DNA of 54,996 nucleotides from Yersinia similis (GTDB lineage Bacteria; Pseudomonadota; Gammaproteobacteria; Enterobacterales; Enterobacteriaceae): NCBI RefSeq assembly GCF_001053095.1, contig NZ_CGBP01000033.1, positions 1 to 54,996 of the forward strand, read 5' to 3'. Shown piece by piece: positions 8,531 to 19,509 of this stretch (position 1 is its first letter; each line of letters starts with the position of its first letter). The notes under the pieces were generated by a model. It saw only the letters and a program-made list of their open reading frames with translations, ran no database searches and was not told where the DNA came from. The position numbers and the translations under genes were made by a program.

Positions 8531-11500
8531 GTGGTGGATACAGTAATCAATAATAAGGTCAAGGAATTGCACCAGCAGTTGGCGCAACGCATTTTGGTAC
8601 TGGATGGTGGTATGGGTACCATGATCCAGAGCTACCGATTAGAAGAAGCAGATTACCGAGGCGCACGCTTTGCTGACTGGGCAAGTGACCTAAAAGGTAA
8701 CAATGACCTATTGGTGCTATCCAAGCCAGAAGTCATCACGGCGATCCATAATGCCTACCTTGAAGCTGGTGCTGACATTCTCGAAACCAATACATTTAAC
8801 TCTACCTCCATTGCGATGGCGGACTATCAGATGGCGTCACTGTCGGCTGAAATTAACTATGAAGCCGCCCGTCTGGCCCGTATCTGTGCCGATGAATGGA
8901 GTGCCCGTACACCAGAAAAACCACGTTATGTTGCCGGGGTTCTGGGGCCAACCAACCGTACTGCCTCCATTTCACCTAAAGTTAATGACCCAGCGTTTCG
9001 TAACGTCAGTTTTGATCAGTTGGTCGAGGCTTATCGGGAGTCTACCCGCGCGCTGATCGAAGGTGGTGTTGATTTAATTATGATCGAAACGGTCTTCGAT
9101 ACGTTGAATGCGAAGGCCGCAACCTTTGCGGTTGAAAGCGAATTCGAGGCGATGGGCGTGCTGTTGCCGGTGATGATTTCCGGCACCATTACCGATGCCT
9201 CTGGCCGTACGCTGTCTGGCCAAACTACGGAAGCTTTTTATAACTCGCTGCGCCATGTCAAACCGCTGTCATTTGGCCTGAACTGCGCGCTGGGGCCGGA
9301 TGAACTGCGCCAATATATCGCTGAGTTATCGCGTATCTCTGAATATTATGTCAGTGCGCACCCGAATGCCGGTTTGCCGAATGCTTTTGGTGAATATGAT
9401 CTGGAAGCCAAAGAGATGGCTGAGCAGATTGGCGAGTGGGCACGTGCCGGATTTTTGAATATTGTCGGTGGTTGCTGCGGCACCACTCCTCGGCATATTG
9501 CAGCGATGGTTAAAGCCGTCGCCGGGGTGCCTCCACGCCCGTTGCCTGATATTCCGGTTGCCTGCCGTTTAGCGGGGCTGGAGCCACTGACTATCGATGT
9601 TAACACCCTGTTTGTGAACGTCGGTGAGCGGACCAACGTCACGGGGTCGGCGCGTTTTAAGCGGCTGATAAAAGAAGAGAAGTACGGCGAAGCACTGGAT
9701 GTTGCCCGCCAACAGGTTGAAAGCGGTGCACAGATCATCGATATCAACATGGACGAAGGCATGTTGGATGCCGAAGCGGCCATGGTTCGTTTCCTCAATC
9801 TGATCGCCGGGGAGCCTGATATTGCCAGGGTGCCGATTATGATCGACTCCTCAAGGTGGGATGTGATTGAAAAAGGCCTGAAATGCATTCAAGGCAAAGG
9901 CATCGTGAACTCCATTTCGATGAAAGAGGGCGTTGATGCCTTTATTCATCACGCCAAACTGGTACGTCGTTATGGTGCGGCCATGGTGGTCATGGCCTTT
10001 GATGAAACCGGGCAAGCCGATACCCGCGCACGTAAAATTGAGATTTGCCGCCGCGCGTATAAAATATTGACGGAAACCGTCGGTTTCCCACCGGAAGATA
10101 TTATCTTCGATCCGAATATTTTTGCCGTAGCGACGGGGATTGAAGAGCATAACAATTATGCCGTCGATTTTATTGAAGCCTGTGCCGATATCAAAGCCGA
10201 GTTGCCTCACGCGCTGATTTCAGGCGGTGTCTCCAACGTCTCCTTCTCCTTCCGAGGGAATGATCCGGTACGTGAAGCCATCCATGCGGTATTCCTCTAT
10301 TACGCTATTCGCAATGGCATGGATATGGGGATTGTTAACGCCGGCCAATTGGCGATTTATGACGATCTGTCTGATGAATTACGTGATGCAGTCGAGGATG
10401 TGATCCTCAACCGCCGTGATGACAGCACCGAGCGCCTGCTGGATTTAGCAGAAAAATACCGTGACAGTAAAAGTGGTGAGGTCGCGATCCAGCAAGCAGA
10501 ATGGCGTGGTTGGCCCGTAGTGAAACGGCTGGAATATTCACTGGTAAAAGGCATTACTGAATTTATTGAACTGGATACTGAAGAAGCGCGCCAGCAGGCA
10601 GATCGGCCAATTGAAGTGATTGAAGGGCCGTTAATGTCCGGGATGAACGTGGTTGGTGACTTGTTTGGTGAAGGAAAAATGTTCCTGCCACAGGTTGTAA
10701 AATCAGCCAGGGTAATGAAACAGGCGGTGGCCTACCTCGAACCTTATATTGAAGCCAGTAAGCAGAAGGGTACTACTGCAGGTAAAATCTTGTTGGCGAC
10801 CGTCAAAGGTGATGTGCATGACATCGGCAAGAACATTGTGGGTGTGGTCTTACAGTGTAATAACTATGAAATCATTGATCTGGGCGTAATGGTGCCGACG
10901 GAAAAAATTCTGCGCACTGCACGGGAAGAGAAGGTGGATATTATCGGCCTGTCTGGCCTGATTACCCCGTCGCTGGACGAGATGGTTAACGTGGCCAAAG
11001 AGATGGAGCGCCAGGGCTTTACCCTGCCGTTGCTCATCGGCGGGGCAACGACATCCAAAGCTCACACTGCGGTCAAGATTGAACAAAATTACAGCGGTTC
11101 CACCACGTATGTCTCTAACGCCTCGCGCAGTGTGGGCGTGGTATCCGCCTTGCTGTCAGATACTCAACGCGATGATTTTATAGCCAAGAATCGTAAAGAA
11201 TATGAAACCGTGCGTATCCAACATGCTCGTAAAAAACCGCGCACCCCACCCGTCAGTTTGCAGGCTGCACGGGATAACCCGACGGTAATTGATTGGGAGA
11301 ACTACACCCCGCCAGTAGCTCATAAATTAGGAGTACAGGCGGTGGAAGCCAGCATTGAAACCTTGCGCAACTACATCGATTGGACGCCATTCTTTATGAC
11401 CTGGTCGTTGGCAGGCAAGTATCCACGCATTTTGGAAGATGAGGTGGTGGGCGAGGAAGCCAAGCGCCTGTTAGCCGATGCCAATGAACTGTTGGATAAA

Positions 11501-12226
11501 CTGTCAGTTGAGGGGCTGTTGCATCCGAAAGGCGTGGTTGGCCTGTTCCCGGCTAACAGCGTCGGCGATGATATCGAAATTTACCGTGATGAGCGGCGGG
11601 ATGAGGTGCTGGCAATCAGCCACCATTTACGTCAACAGACCGAAAAAACCGATTTCCCGAACTACTGTTTGGCTGATTATGTCGCGCCTAAATCCAGTGG
11701 TAAAGCCGATTATTTTGGCGCTTTTGCGGTGACCGGTGGCTTGGAAGAAGACGCGTTGGCTAATGCTTATGATGCGCAACATGATGATTACAATAAAATT
11801 ATGATTAAGGCGTTATCAGACCGTCTGGCCGAAGCCTTTGCCGAGTATCTGCATGAGCGAGTACGTAAAGTGTATTGGGGCTTTGCACCGAACGAAAATC
11901 TGAGTAACGAAGAGTTGGTGCGTGAGAATTATCAGGGGATCCGCCCGGCACCGGGCTATCCCGCTTGTCCGGAACACACCGAGAAAGGCCAAATCTGGCA
12001 GTTGTTGGATGTTGAAACTCACACTGGCATGAAACTGACCGAATCCTACGCCATGTGGCCGGGGGCTTCGGTATCCGGTTGGTATTTTAGCCACCCAGAC
12101 AGCAAATATTTTGCCGTAGCACAAATTCAGCGTGATCAGGTTGAGGATTATGCCGCTCGTAAAGGGATGCCTATCGCTGAAGTTGAACGCTGGCTAGCCC
12201 CTAATCTGGGTTACGACGCAGATTGA
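8531..12226 (+). CDS. metH: cobalamin-dependent methionine synthase MetH
   Basis: MetH moves a methyl group from 5-methyltetrahydrofolate through cob(I)alamin to homocysteine, giving methionine. The 1231-aa chain (E. coli 1227) has the usual four modules. They are the homocysteine domain with [10 protein letters not shown] and zinc ligands in GGCCGTTP; the pterin domain ([14 protein letters not shown]); the B12 domain with the cobalt-ligand His763 in GDVHDIGKN; and the AdoMet reactivation domain with [13 protein letters not shown] start at GTG 8531, preceded by GAAGAGG, which aligns with the E. coli N-terminus. GTG 8534 is equally close and GTG 8489 would add 14 unlikely residues. It is divergent from iclR. 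The terminator after it has been altered by a repeat insertion. Confidence 0.97.
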   Translation: MVDTVINNKVKELHQQLAQRILVLDGGMGTMIQSYRLEEADYRGARFADWASDLKGNNDLLVLSKPEVITAIHNAYLEAGADILETNTFNSTSIAMADYQMASLSAEINYEAARLARICADEWSARTPEKPRYVAGVLGPTNRTASISPKVNDPAFRNVSFDQLVEAYRESTRALIEGGVDLIMIETVFDTLNAKAATFAVESEFEAMGVLLPVMISGTITDASGRTLSGQTTEAFYNSLRHVKPLSFGLNCALGPDELRQYIAELSRISEYYVSAHPNAGLPNAFGEYDLEAKEMAEQIGEWARAGFLNIVGGCCGTTPRHIAAMVKAVAGVPPRPLPDIPVACRLAGLEPLTIDVNTLFVNVGERTNVTGSARFKRLIKEEKYGEALDVARQQVESGAQIIDINMDEGMLDAEAAMVRFLNLIAGEPDIARVPIMIDSSRWDVIEKGLKCIQGKGIVNSISMKEGVDAFIHHAKLVRRYGAAMVVMAFDETGQADTRARKIEICRRAYKILTETVGFPPEDIIFDPNIFAVATGIEEHNNYAVDFIEACADIKAELPHALISGGVSNVSFSFRGNDPVREAIHAVFLYYAIRNGMDMGIVNAGQLAIYDDLSDELRDAVEDVILNRRDDSTERLLDLAEKYRDSKSGEVAIQQAEWRGWPVVKRLEYSLVKGITEFIELDTEEARQQADRPIEVIEGPLMSGMNVVGDLFGEGKMFLPQVVKSARVMKQAVAYLEPYIEASKQKGTTAGKILLATVKGDVHDIGKNIVGVVLQCNNYEIIDLGVMVPTEKILRTAREEKVDIIGLSGLITPSLDEMVNVAKEMERQGFTLPLLIGGATTSKAHTAVKIEQNYSGSTTYVSNASRSVGVVSALLSDTQRDDFIAKNRKEYETVRIQHARKKPRTPPVSLQAARDNPTVIDWENYTPPVAHKLGVQAVEASIETLRNYIDWTPFFMTWSLAGKYPRILEDEVVGEEAKRLLADANELLDKLSVEGLLHPKGVVGLFPANSVGDDIEIYRDERRDEVLAISHHLRQQTEKTDFPNYCLADYVAPKSSGKADYFGAFAVTGGLEEDALANAYDAQHDDYNKIMIKALSDRLAEAFAEYLHERVRKVYWGFAPNENLSNEELVRENYQGIRPAPGYPACPEHTEKGQIWQLLDVETHTGMKLTESYAMWPGASVSGWYFSHPDSKYFAVAQIQRDQVEDYAARKGMPIAEVERWLAPNLGYDAD

Positions 12227-12262
12227 TGGGCGTTTAAAGGCGTGAGAGTGTTGAGCCAACGA

Positions 12263-12292
12263 AGGGGATAAACCCGTATCGGGTTATCCCCT
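12263..12292 (+). terminator. first copy of duplicated metH terminator hairpin
   Basis: A 30-nt near-perfect palindrome begins AGGGGATAA and ends GGGTTATCCCCT around a TATC loop, 37 nt after metH. This copy is followed by the YPAL-like element rather than a T-tract. The same 30 bases recur at 12458-12487, where they are followed by TTTGCTATTGTTATT. Confidence 0.75.
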
Positions 12293-12458
12293 GAGGTTAT
12301 TGACAAAGTGCCCGCGACGGAGAGAACAGGCAGATCGTAAAGACGCCGTAAATACATCCATGTAGGCTCGAGCCGCGCCATCCTTGGCGCGGACGCTTTA
12401 CTCCTCTGCCTATCCTCACCGTTCAAGATTGAGTCATCGGGGTTTGTCAGCAGTCTGA
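12293..12458 (+). repeat. YPAL-like palindromic element, copy after metH
   Basis: A 166-bp element running from GAGGTTATTGACAAAG to CAGCAGTCTGA. It differs from the copy at 20478-20643 at only two adjacent bases (TG versus CA in the right arm). Its arms are imperfect inverted repeats: GACAAA near each end, GGCAGA-CGTAAAG in both, and a central CGCGCCATCCTTGGCGCG hairpin. No protein is encoded, so it would need trans-acting help to move. Size and structure agree with the Yersinia palindromic (YPAL) family as I remember it. Confidence 0.82.
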
Positions 12459-12487
12459 GGGGATAAACCCGTATCGGGTTATCCCCT
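12458..12487. terminator. second copy of the hairpin, shared metH/tpsA terminator
   Basis: Identical over 30 bases to 12263-12292. It lies 32 bp from the tpsA stop on the minus strand, and the T-rich TTTGC follows on the plus strand. A symmetrical hairpin between convergent genes can serve both directions. The duplication most likely arose when the YPAL element inserted. Confidence 0.7.
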
Positions 12488-12518
12488 TTGCTATTGTTAT
12501 TACAACGTCATTTATTGA

Positions 12519-15500
12519 TTATTCTCTGGTGACACCACCCGTTGCATTTTTCTGTTCAGATTTGCCATGCCCACTGACCAGTGGTGCCTTGCCATCCATT
12601 ACATCCTTAGCGCCATCGCTAATCATACCCATAACCGATGAAGAAGCGTTCAACCGTGCGCCTCCTTCGGTATGTTTCCCGTTGATATCCTGCGTATCTA
12701 ACCCATTAGTTTTTAGGTTAACATCCGAATTCTTACTGGATATCTTCCCGCCAACCAGTTCAGTTTTACCCTTAACGGTCAGATCCACATTCTGTGTACC
12801 CCGGATAGCAGATTGCTCCTCAACCCCTTGGCTCTCGACAACCTCTACGTTCACTTTGACGCTGCCATTGCCACCTTCTACTTGTTCATCCTGTACAGCG
12901 CTTTTGATTTTATTACCGACAGATTTAGCCCCTTTCTGCCACCATTTATCTTTGGTTTCCTTCTTCTCATCGGATTCGCTGATCTTCACCGTTTGACCGT
13001 CTTTGGTATAGCTGGTGGTCTGGACGCTATCGTCCTTTGATTTTCCTAAGGTGTTGAATTTATTTTCGACTTTGTCGAAGATCTTGGTGGACGTTTCTTC
13101 CAGTTTATTTTTGATTTTATCTGAACCGATAGGGCTGATATCAGATACCTGGCTGATCAAGCTGTCTTGTTTTGCATTACTGTGGCTGGCACCAAGTGCC
13201 GCAGAAACATTGACTTTATTGAGCCTATTTTCGCGACTAATGACGTTTAGATCCCCACCAATTTGCCCATTAATCTGGTTAGCCTGGATCACCGCACCCG
13301 CCAATTCGGTATTTTTACCGCTGTTCAGGGTGACCTTATCACCGTTGATATGGGTATTTTGTTGCGTTACTGAGTCCAGTTTATCAACACCGCCACCGAG
13401 TTTGATGCCCGCATTATGGATTTTCTTGGCGCTATCTTTATCCACAACACCTTGATCATCGCTTTTAATGGAGTTTTTCTGGCTACCATTGAGGTTGGCA
13501 TTAACGTTCCAGTTATTTTTGTGCTCTTTATCCTGAGCCGATTCCATTACGATACCGCCATTATCCGCGTTCAGAATGGTCTCTTTGCTGGTGATGTTGG
13601 TATTTTGCAGATGGATGGCTTGTTTATCATCGCTACCCGCTTTGATAGTTACAACGCCATTACTGTTGATTGCACCGCCCTGATGGCGAGTGATCGATTC
13701 GTCCGTATTGGCAACTTTGGCTTCTGCTCCTGCGCTGAACCCTTTGTTGTTGGTATGCGTTTTTGTACCATCATCATTTTCACTGGTGCTGTTACTTTTG
13801 CTTTTTCCTGCCTTGACGCTGGCAGACCAGGTCATATCTTGCTTAGAACTTTGTGACTGTGCCGCTTGGAAGTCTACTTTTCCACCCGCGTTGAGTTGAA
13901 CATCACCGGTAGGCGTGTCTTTAGTGCCAAACTCAGTACCTTGCAGTGTTAAATCATTTCCAGCATTCAGTTCGATGCCTTGTTTACCTTGTAGATGGCT
14001 GACTTGTGCAATATCGGTACTGGCGCTGCCTTGACTATGACCGCCACCCAAGCCGCCGCCAAACTCTTTACTGTTTGCCTTAGTGCCGAAGTTTGCTTTG
14101 GCATTGGCCTCAATATTATTATGGCTTTCACTGGTGTGGTTGGTTGCCTGTTCAAAGTGAATGTCTTTACCCGCCGTAATTGCAATCTTTCCGTTTCCAG
14201 CATCGAGATCAGTCCCTGTATAAGTTGCATCTTCTTTTACCGTGATATTGATGCCATTTGCTGCGACCATGCTGCCAACCTGGGAGATTTCTCCTTTGAT
14301 ATCCTGCTTGTTATTGGCTCCCTTACCTTTACCATCAACCGTAATATCCTTACCGGTGTTGGTATAAACTCGCACATCCACGCCAGCGGTGACTGTCTCC
14401 TCACGCTTTTCAACTCGGTCAACGGCAGCTTCAAAGGTGTGGTTGGTGGCATTTAGATTTATCGCGCCTTTATCGGCCTCGTATTTCGTTCCTTGATCTT
14501 CGATGTCACCAGACGCATTGATCGTGGTATCGCCGCTTTTTATTGACGTTACTACGGATTGAGAGCTACTGAGTGTGCTCTCCTTTAAATCGACTTTAGC
14601 AGAGAGGTCTATTCCGACATTGGCTGAGTCAGGCGAGACCTCTCCTGCATTTTCAATAACGCCCCCGACATCCAGCTTTTTACCTTTTTCAATCACTTGT
14701 TCAACAGGGCGGGTGATACCGTCATAAGCCACATTGGCACCGACGCCAACCTTAACCGTTGTGCTGTTAGTCGTGGTTTCTTCGGTATTTTCAGCGGCCA
14801 GATTGTGAACGTTAGTGGCATCTGCGTTATAAGAGCCATCAACTTTATGATCAGTACCTTGGTTGGTAATATCCTGCTCGGCGTTAATATTCAGATTACC
14901 TTTAATATCGGTCTGGGAAACCACCGCAGTTGATTTCTCGCTGTCCGTTTTCGTCTCTTCATAATTAACCCCCGCACCGCTACCCGCTTTATCCATCCCA
15001 CCGGTATAGTGAGCATTCACACCCACGGTCTCTTTTTCTTTATTGCTGGTGGTGGTGTCTTGTGCAGCGACAAAAGAGACGTTTTCAGCAGTGATATCCG
15101 CATCTCCCTTAGTGGTGTTGAGTTGTGACCCGGTGAATGTCACATCTTTATCTGCCTCCAGTTTGACGGTACCGCCCTCAAGGGTAGAGCCGTGATTTGT
15201 CACCTTCTCCGTTTTTTCACTCTCGCTGGTGTGTTCCAGTTTTAGCCCCGCCTGATACTGATTTTTACCGTCATCACTGGTAAAGCCATCAATCGTCAGT
15301 TGGGTTTTTTGCTCATCGATTTTTTCTTGCTCTTGAGCGGTGGTGATATTCAATGAACCGTCAGTTTTAATTCTCAGTTCATCAGCTGCTTTTACCAGGC
15401 TACCAACAACATTAATATCGTCTTTTGTGACCAACTTGAGATTGGTTTCAGAAATTAACTCGCTGCCAGTGGACTCCTGCGTGCTGTTATTCGCTTTATG

Positions 15501-17420
15501 TGAGCTGCCCGTAATGTTGAATGCGACGCCAACGCGCTCATTAATTTTATCGGTGGTGGTGTTGATGACACTATCGACAGTCAATCCACCATTAGGGGCT
15601 TGTATAAAACCCTCCTTTTGGCTGATAACTTTACTGCCGCTGATGGATACGCCTTTATTACCGGCGATCAACATTTCCCCATCCGAGGTAAAGGAGGACG
15701 AGTGGCTGATTTCCTGATTTTTATCATTATCGGTTTTATCCTTACCACCGATGCCGAACCATTCTGTAGAGTTATCTTTTACTATTTTTCCATTGGCGGT
15801 TTTCTGTACGCCGATATTGACTTTTTGATCAGATTGCACCAACAACTGCCCCTTGGCGTGGACTTCTGCTCCTTTTGATATGATGTCCTCCCCTGCGTTC
15901 AGCGCCAATTGCCCCTCAGATGTTAATTTGGTTTTTTTCAGATGTTCGGTTTCGGTACGGTTATCCCAGTCGCGATCATTGGTTGCTGTCGTATGGGTAC
16001 CCCATTCACGTTGTGATTCTTTTTCAACCAGCCCATCCAGACGTATGTCGTGTTTGGCATCGATGGCCAGTTTTTTTTCTGCCGTGATGTCAGTCGCGGA
16101 TAAGTCTACAGAGCCATCAGTGGCTTGCAGTATGGCATTGTTTGATGCGGTAATTGTTGAACCAATTTGCTCTTCCTGCTCATCCTTAGTGTTAAACTCC
16201 TTACTCCATTTAGAGAGCCACCACCCACCACCTTCACTCTCATAGCTCGTTTGAGTTTGTGTGGTTTTTTGCCCATCCAATACCAATTCTCCCCCTCTCA
16301 ACGTCACATTTTCAGCGTCTATTTTTACTGCGGAAAGCTGATTCTTTTTATTAGCGACAAGAGCAATATTTTTGCCTTTCAACTGAGTGCGTTCCAAGCT
16401 CTGCGTAATATCCCCATTGTCTTCGTTTTTATGAAGATTACCGAATGCCTGGATGCTATTGGCGTTGATGTTAATGTCATTGCCATCTAATTTGGCGGCT
16501 TCTAATTGCAGCTTTCCTTTGATAGTGGCGTTTATTGCTTCGCTACCGTTTAGACTCCCGGCAATTTTTACTCCACTGCCTTCCCGAGTGCTGACTAAAT
16601 TAATCCGGCCTGATTGCATACTGCCAAGATATTTACCATCAATAGATTCTTTACTTTCACTTGAATACCAACTGCTAAGCCATCCCCCCAAACCGGTTGG
16701 ACGATTTGTATGATCTTCTTGGCGAGACTCTAATATTTGCCCATCAGTTGAAATCTGGTTATTACCTGATAAGGCATTAATGGCTTCCGTTGAGGTGACC
16801 ATACCTGTGACCTCAATTCTGGGGGCGATCAGATCCAATATTTTATTAGCAGTTAGCCCTTTATCTTGAATTATCAACCAATTATTGTTATTGAAAGTTT
16901 CAAAACCCTTCAGCGATCCTTGTTCAATCAAGGGATTACCGACGACCAGTGACTCGCGGTTGGTATTCATAAAACCACAGCCATTACAGGTAATGCCATT
17001 TGGGTTGGCCAGAATATAATCCGCCGTCATACCAAAAATTTCTTGTTGGCCCAATAATAGAGAAGGATTACGGCTGATGACTTCATTAAGAATAATGCTG
17101 GCCGCTTGACCGTTTAAATTTTGGTTAGCGGCTAACTGCCCGGCAAGTATTGAGTTACCCGCACTGGTGGCGTTATTCAGTACCGCCCCCTTTTCACCAA
17201 CATTAAAATCCTGAAATTTGTTATGTGATAAGCCGGAGGCTGACGGTTCCACGATATTAATTACCGATGTGCCATTTACCGAGCTAACATCAGGTTTATG
17301 TGCAGAATCGCCCGCTCCGACAATACCGGCGGCATAACAGGTGGCAACAGAAACTGAAATAATAGTTACCGCCGCCGCCAGTTTCCCTGCCGGCGAAAGC
17401 TTAAAGGTGTGTGTCTTCAT
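12519..17420 (-). CDS. TpsA filamentous hemagglutinin/hemolysin-like exoprotein
   Basis: A 1633-aa surface or secreted protein of the two-partner secretion type, exported through the TpsB gene just downstream. The start ATG 17420 has GGAGAT 7 nt upstream and begins a signal peptide of about 30 residues (MKTHTFKLSPAG... ending ATCYA). The TPS secretion domain follows to about residue 270, with SHNKFQDFNVGEKGAVLNNA. Its NPNGITCNGCGF motif is near residue 143; the paired cysteines are typical of ShlA/HpmA relatives. The rest is beta-helix repeat (hemagglutinin-type LNAG, LQ, TAxKDI units). Length is close to ShlA/HpmA (about 1600). I see no VENN pre-toxin motif or distinct C-terminal toxin, so a hemolysin or adhesin is likelier than contact-dependent inhibition. 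The substrate and target are unknown. Confidence 0.88.
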   Translation of the reverse strand: MKTHTFKLSPAGKLAAAVTIISVSVATCYAAGIVGAGDSAHKPDVSSVNGTSVINIVEPSASGLSHNKFQDFNVGEKGAVLNNATSAGNSILAGQLAANQNLNGQAASIILNEVISRNPSLLLGQQEIFGMTADYILANPNGITCNGCGFMNTNRESLVVGNPLIEQGSLKGFETFNNNNWLIIQDKGLTANKILDLIAPRIEVTGMVTSTEAINALSGNNQISTDGQILESRQEDHTNRPTGLGGWLSSWYSSESKESIDGKYLGSMQSGRINLVSTREGSGVKIAGSLNGSEAINATIKGKLQLEAAKLDGNDININANSIQAFGNLHKNEDNGDITQSLERTQLKGKNIALVANKKNQLSAVKIDAENVTLRGGELVLDGQKTTQTQTSYESEGGGWWLSKWSKEFNTKDEQEEQIGSTITASNNAILQATDGSVDLSATDITAEKKLAIDAKHDIRLDGLVEKESQREWGTHTTATNDRDWDNRTETEHLKKTKLTSEGQLALNAGEDIISKGAEVHAKGQLLVQSDQKVNIGVQKTANGKIVKDNSTEWFGIGGKDKTDNDKNQEISHSSSFTSDGEMLIAGNKGVSISGSKVISQKEGFIQAPNGGLTVDSVINTTTDKINERVGVAFNITGSSHKANNSTQESTGSELISETNLKLVTKDDINVVGSLVKAADELRIKTDGSLNITTAQEQEKIDEQKTQLTIDGFTSDDGKNQYQAGLKLEHTSESEKTEKVTNHGSTLEGGTVKLEADKDVTFTGSQLNTTKGDADITAENVSFVAAQDTTTSNKEKETVGVNAHYTGGMDKAGSGAGVNYEETKTDSEKSTAVVSQTDIKGNLNINAEQDITNQGTDHKVDGSYNADATNVHNLAAENTEETTTNSTTVKVGVGANVAYDGITRPVEQVIEKGKKLDVGGVIENAGEVSPDSANVGIDLSAKVDLKESTLSSSQSVVTSIKSGDTTINASGDIEDQGTKYEADKGAINLNATNHTFEAAVDRVEKREETVTAGVDVRVYTNTGKDITVDGKGKGANNKQDIKGEISQVGSMVAANGINITVKEDATYTGTDLDAGNGKIAITAGKDIHFEQATNHTSESHNNIEANAKANFGTKANSKEFGGGLGGGHSQGSASTDIAQVSHLQGKQGIELNAGNDLTLQGTEFGTKDTPTGDVQLNAGGKVDFQAAQSQSSKQDMTWSASVKAGKSKSNSTSENDDGTKTHTNNKGFSAGAEAKVANTDESITRHQGGAINSNGVVTIKAGSDDKQAIHLQNTNITSKETILNADNGGIVMESAQDKEHKNNWNVNANLNGSQKNSIKSDDQGVVDKDSAKKIHNAGIKLGGGVDKLDSVTQQNTHINGDKVTLNSGKNTELAGAVIQANQINGQIGGDLNVISRENRLNKVNVSAALGASHSNAKQDSLISQVSDISPIGSDKIKNKLEETSTKIFDKVENKFNTLGKSKDDSVQTTSYTKDGQTVKISESDEKKETKDKWWQKGAKSVGNKIKSAVQDEQVEGGNGSVKVNVEVVESQGVEEQSAIRGTQNVDLTVKGKTELVGGKISSKNSDVNLKTNGLDTQDINGKHTEGGARLNASSSVMGMISDGAKDVMDGKAPLVSGHGKSEQKNATGGVTRE

Positions 17421-17489
17421 TTTTACATCTCCATTTGGGGGTGATATTTCCTGATATGAGTAACAAGGTGTTCTCAAGGGAAAATTGAA

Positions 17490-19178
17490 TTAAAAGCGGT
17501 AAGAAAAACGAGCTAGAATTTGTGTTGGATCGTTAATCTTCGATTGGCCGGAGAGTAAGCGGCCACGGCTGGCCTCTATATCCAATGTGGCATTCTGGTA
17601 ATTAAGACTGACGCCAGCGCTTAGCCCCATAGCGCTGACCCACCCCTGTGGCTTTTGCTGGATACGGCCTGTATCCAGGCCTACGCGAGGGGTTAGCGTG
17701 GCGTCACCCAAGGTGAAACGACGGGACAGGGTATTTTGTAAGTACCAGCCTTGATCGGCAGATAAGGTATTACGGCTAAAGCCACGGATGGCAGCGCTAT
17801 CAGTGATGCTGAGCCATTCCACGCCAGGTAACCGGTCACGTGTGTACTGGCCATAAAATTGATTGCTGAACAGATAGGCATCATCAAACAGTGCAAAGTA
17901 GTGATTGGAAGTAATTGAAGCCTTAGCTTTAGTGAATTGGCTATCCTGATAGTTCGCTAATGGGCCATTTGAGCGCTCAGCGCCCAGCCAAGGCAAGCCC
18001 TGCTCAATGCTGACATTGATATTAAACAGGCCCATTGGCAGGACGTGTAGGTGATTAAGACCTAATTCAAAGATTGTTAGCGTCGGGCTGCTGATCGAAA
18101 TTTTTTCTTCATTCAGATAATTACTGGCTCGTTTATAGGTTAATTGCGCACTTAGCCCATTAATCTGGTTTTGATCGCGATAGAAAACATAATCTGCCCG
18201 TAAACCGTGTTGCTGTGTTTCGCCATGTAACTTGGCAGTATTAAACTGCAATTTCATCGGATAACGGTATTCGGCATAACTGCCAAAGCCACTAAAGGTT
18301 AAGGCTCCGTAGGGGACCGAATAAAACATTGAGTAAGCACGGCTATAATTATGTTGGGGGCGATCAACGGTATTACTGATATTGATGCTGGCGGAATCTG
18401 ACAAGCCCAGCGGATTATCGAAAGACAAAGTATTGCGGCTTAGCCATTCACCGGTATTTTTATTGCCGTAATTGTCCAGTGAGGTGGTCAAATGCCAAGG
18501 GGTTGACGGTGTATTATGCAGTTTAAGAATAGATCCACCGGGCAGTGTTCCGGGCAGAATATCGACGGTGACTTTATTTGATGGCAAACGGTTTGCCTGG
18601 TCCAGCCCTTGGTCAAGGCGAGTAATATTGAGCGGTTTACCGATCATATTCGGGAAGACTGTCTCGCCATCTAGCCCTGTGCCTGTGCTATCAATCGCTT
18701 CGACGAACCCTTCGGTAATATCCAGACCTAATTTCCCATCAGCATCTGGTGGAATAAATTGAATACGCGCCGTGATATACCCTTTATCCATATAGATATT
18801 AGTGAGTTCACGGGTCAGAAGGTTAATGTTCTCAGAATGAATACATTGTTCAGGTATCGCACTTAATTCATTTAAATCATCCTCTGTTAATAAGGTGATC
18901 CCCTGAATATAAACACCATTAATGGGCAGGCACTGCGTATCCTCTGGTAGTTCTGGCGCAGCGGTATTTTCCGGGCGAGATAATTCACCTTGCCCGGTGT
19001 TATGTTGTGTCATCTGTTGGTAGCGTGTCTCTTCTACTAACTGATTAATTTCTTTGGCGTTATTCTGTAATGACTGGCGAGATTCATTAATGGAAGGTGG
19101 GGCCTCTATGGCCAAAGTGGTATCGGCTTGAGCGCCAGTACTGAGTACAAGCCATAACGCAGTACGTTTTCTAATCAT
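17490..19178 (-). CDS. TpsB outer-membrane transporter, ShlB/FhaC family
   Basis: This Omp85-superfamily barrel carries the neighbouring TpsA across the outer membrane. From ATG 19178 it is 562 aa with a short signal peptide (MIRKRTALWLVLSTGAQA). An N-terminal linker, POTRA region (INGVYIQGITLLTEDDLNEL through DKGYITARIQFIP) and a 16-strand barrel ending in the aromatic ARFSYRF follow. The barrel motif VEWLSITDSAAIRGFSRN resembles the conserved loop-6 VRG-F region, here with IRGF. The frame can extend to GTG 19265, which has AGGGACGG before it; the inner ATG lacks a clear ribosome site, so the start is uncertain. It lies upstream of tpsA in the same transcript, 69 bp apart. Confidence 0.9.
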   Translation of the reverse strand: MIRKRTALWLVLSTGAQADTTLAIEAPPSINESRQSLQNNAKEINQLVEETRYQQMTQHNTGQGELSRPENTAAPELPEDTQCLPINGVYIQGITLLTEDDLNELSAIPEQCIHSENINLLTRELTNIYMDKGYITARIQFIPPDADGKLGLDITEGFVEAIDSTGTGLDGETVFPNMIGKPLNITRLDQGLDQANRLPSNKVTVDILPGTLPGGSILKLHNTPSTPWHLTTSLDNYGNKNTGEWLSRNTLSFDNPLGLSDSASINISNTVDRPQHNYSRAYSMFYSVPYGALTFSGFGSYAEYRYPMKLQFNTAKLHGETQQHGLRADYVFYRDQNQINGLSAQLTYKRASNYLNEEKISISSPTLTIFELGLNHLHVLPMGLFNINVSIEQGLPWLGAERSNGPLANYQDSQFTKAKASITSNHYFALFDDAYLFSNQFYGQYTRDRLPGVEWLSITDSAAIRGFSRNTLSADQGWYLQNTLSRRFTLGDATLTPRVGLDTGRIQQKPQGWVSAMGLSAGVSLNYQNATLDIEASRGRLLSGQSKINDPTQILARFSYRF

Positions 19179-19509
19179 AATGTCTGATTGAGAAATAGAC
19201 TGACCGAACAAATTTATTTGCAGGCGCAGCTCTTTCTGTCCCTGGGTCAAATTGACGGGCAGCACAATTACCGTCCCTGAACAATAAAGAACGACGAATA
19301 ACTAATGAGAATTAAGTTTTTGATGGAGGCAAAATATAACGGTTAGATATGAGTGATACTGGGATTATTTGGAATAAATTAAGGTTAATGGCGGATATTA
19401 TTATTTCTTGTTTTGTGTTTTCAGGTGAGAGGTGGAAATGTCAGTGTCATAGATGAAGGTCGTGTTAGCAGTGAATGCCCGATGATCTCAGGCATTTTCT
19501 GAGGTTTAA
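19179..19509. other. tpsB upstream region and panS 3' stem-loop
   Basis: No gene is evident. A 9-bp stem (AATGCCCGA/TCAGGCATT, 19474-19496, one G-T pair) lies 14 bp beyond the panS stop. On the minus strand no T-tract follows it, so it may protect the mRNA end rather than terminate. The remaining AT-rich sequence should hold the tpsBA promoter. Confidence 0.4.

Noticed and set aside
12293-12458. Insertion sequence after metH
   Set aside because: 166 bp with no coding frame for a transposase; fits a miniature palindromic repeat.
13015-16713. Several plus-strand frames of 70-150 codons inside tpsA
   Set aside because: They are antisense frames of a repetitive beta-helix gene with hydrophobic low-complexity translations and no start signals.
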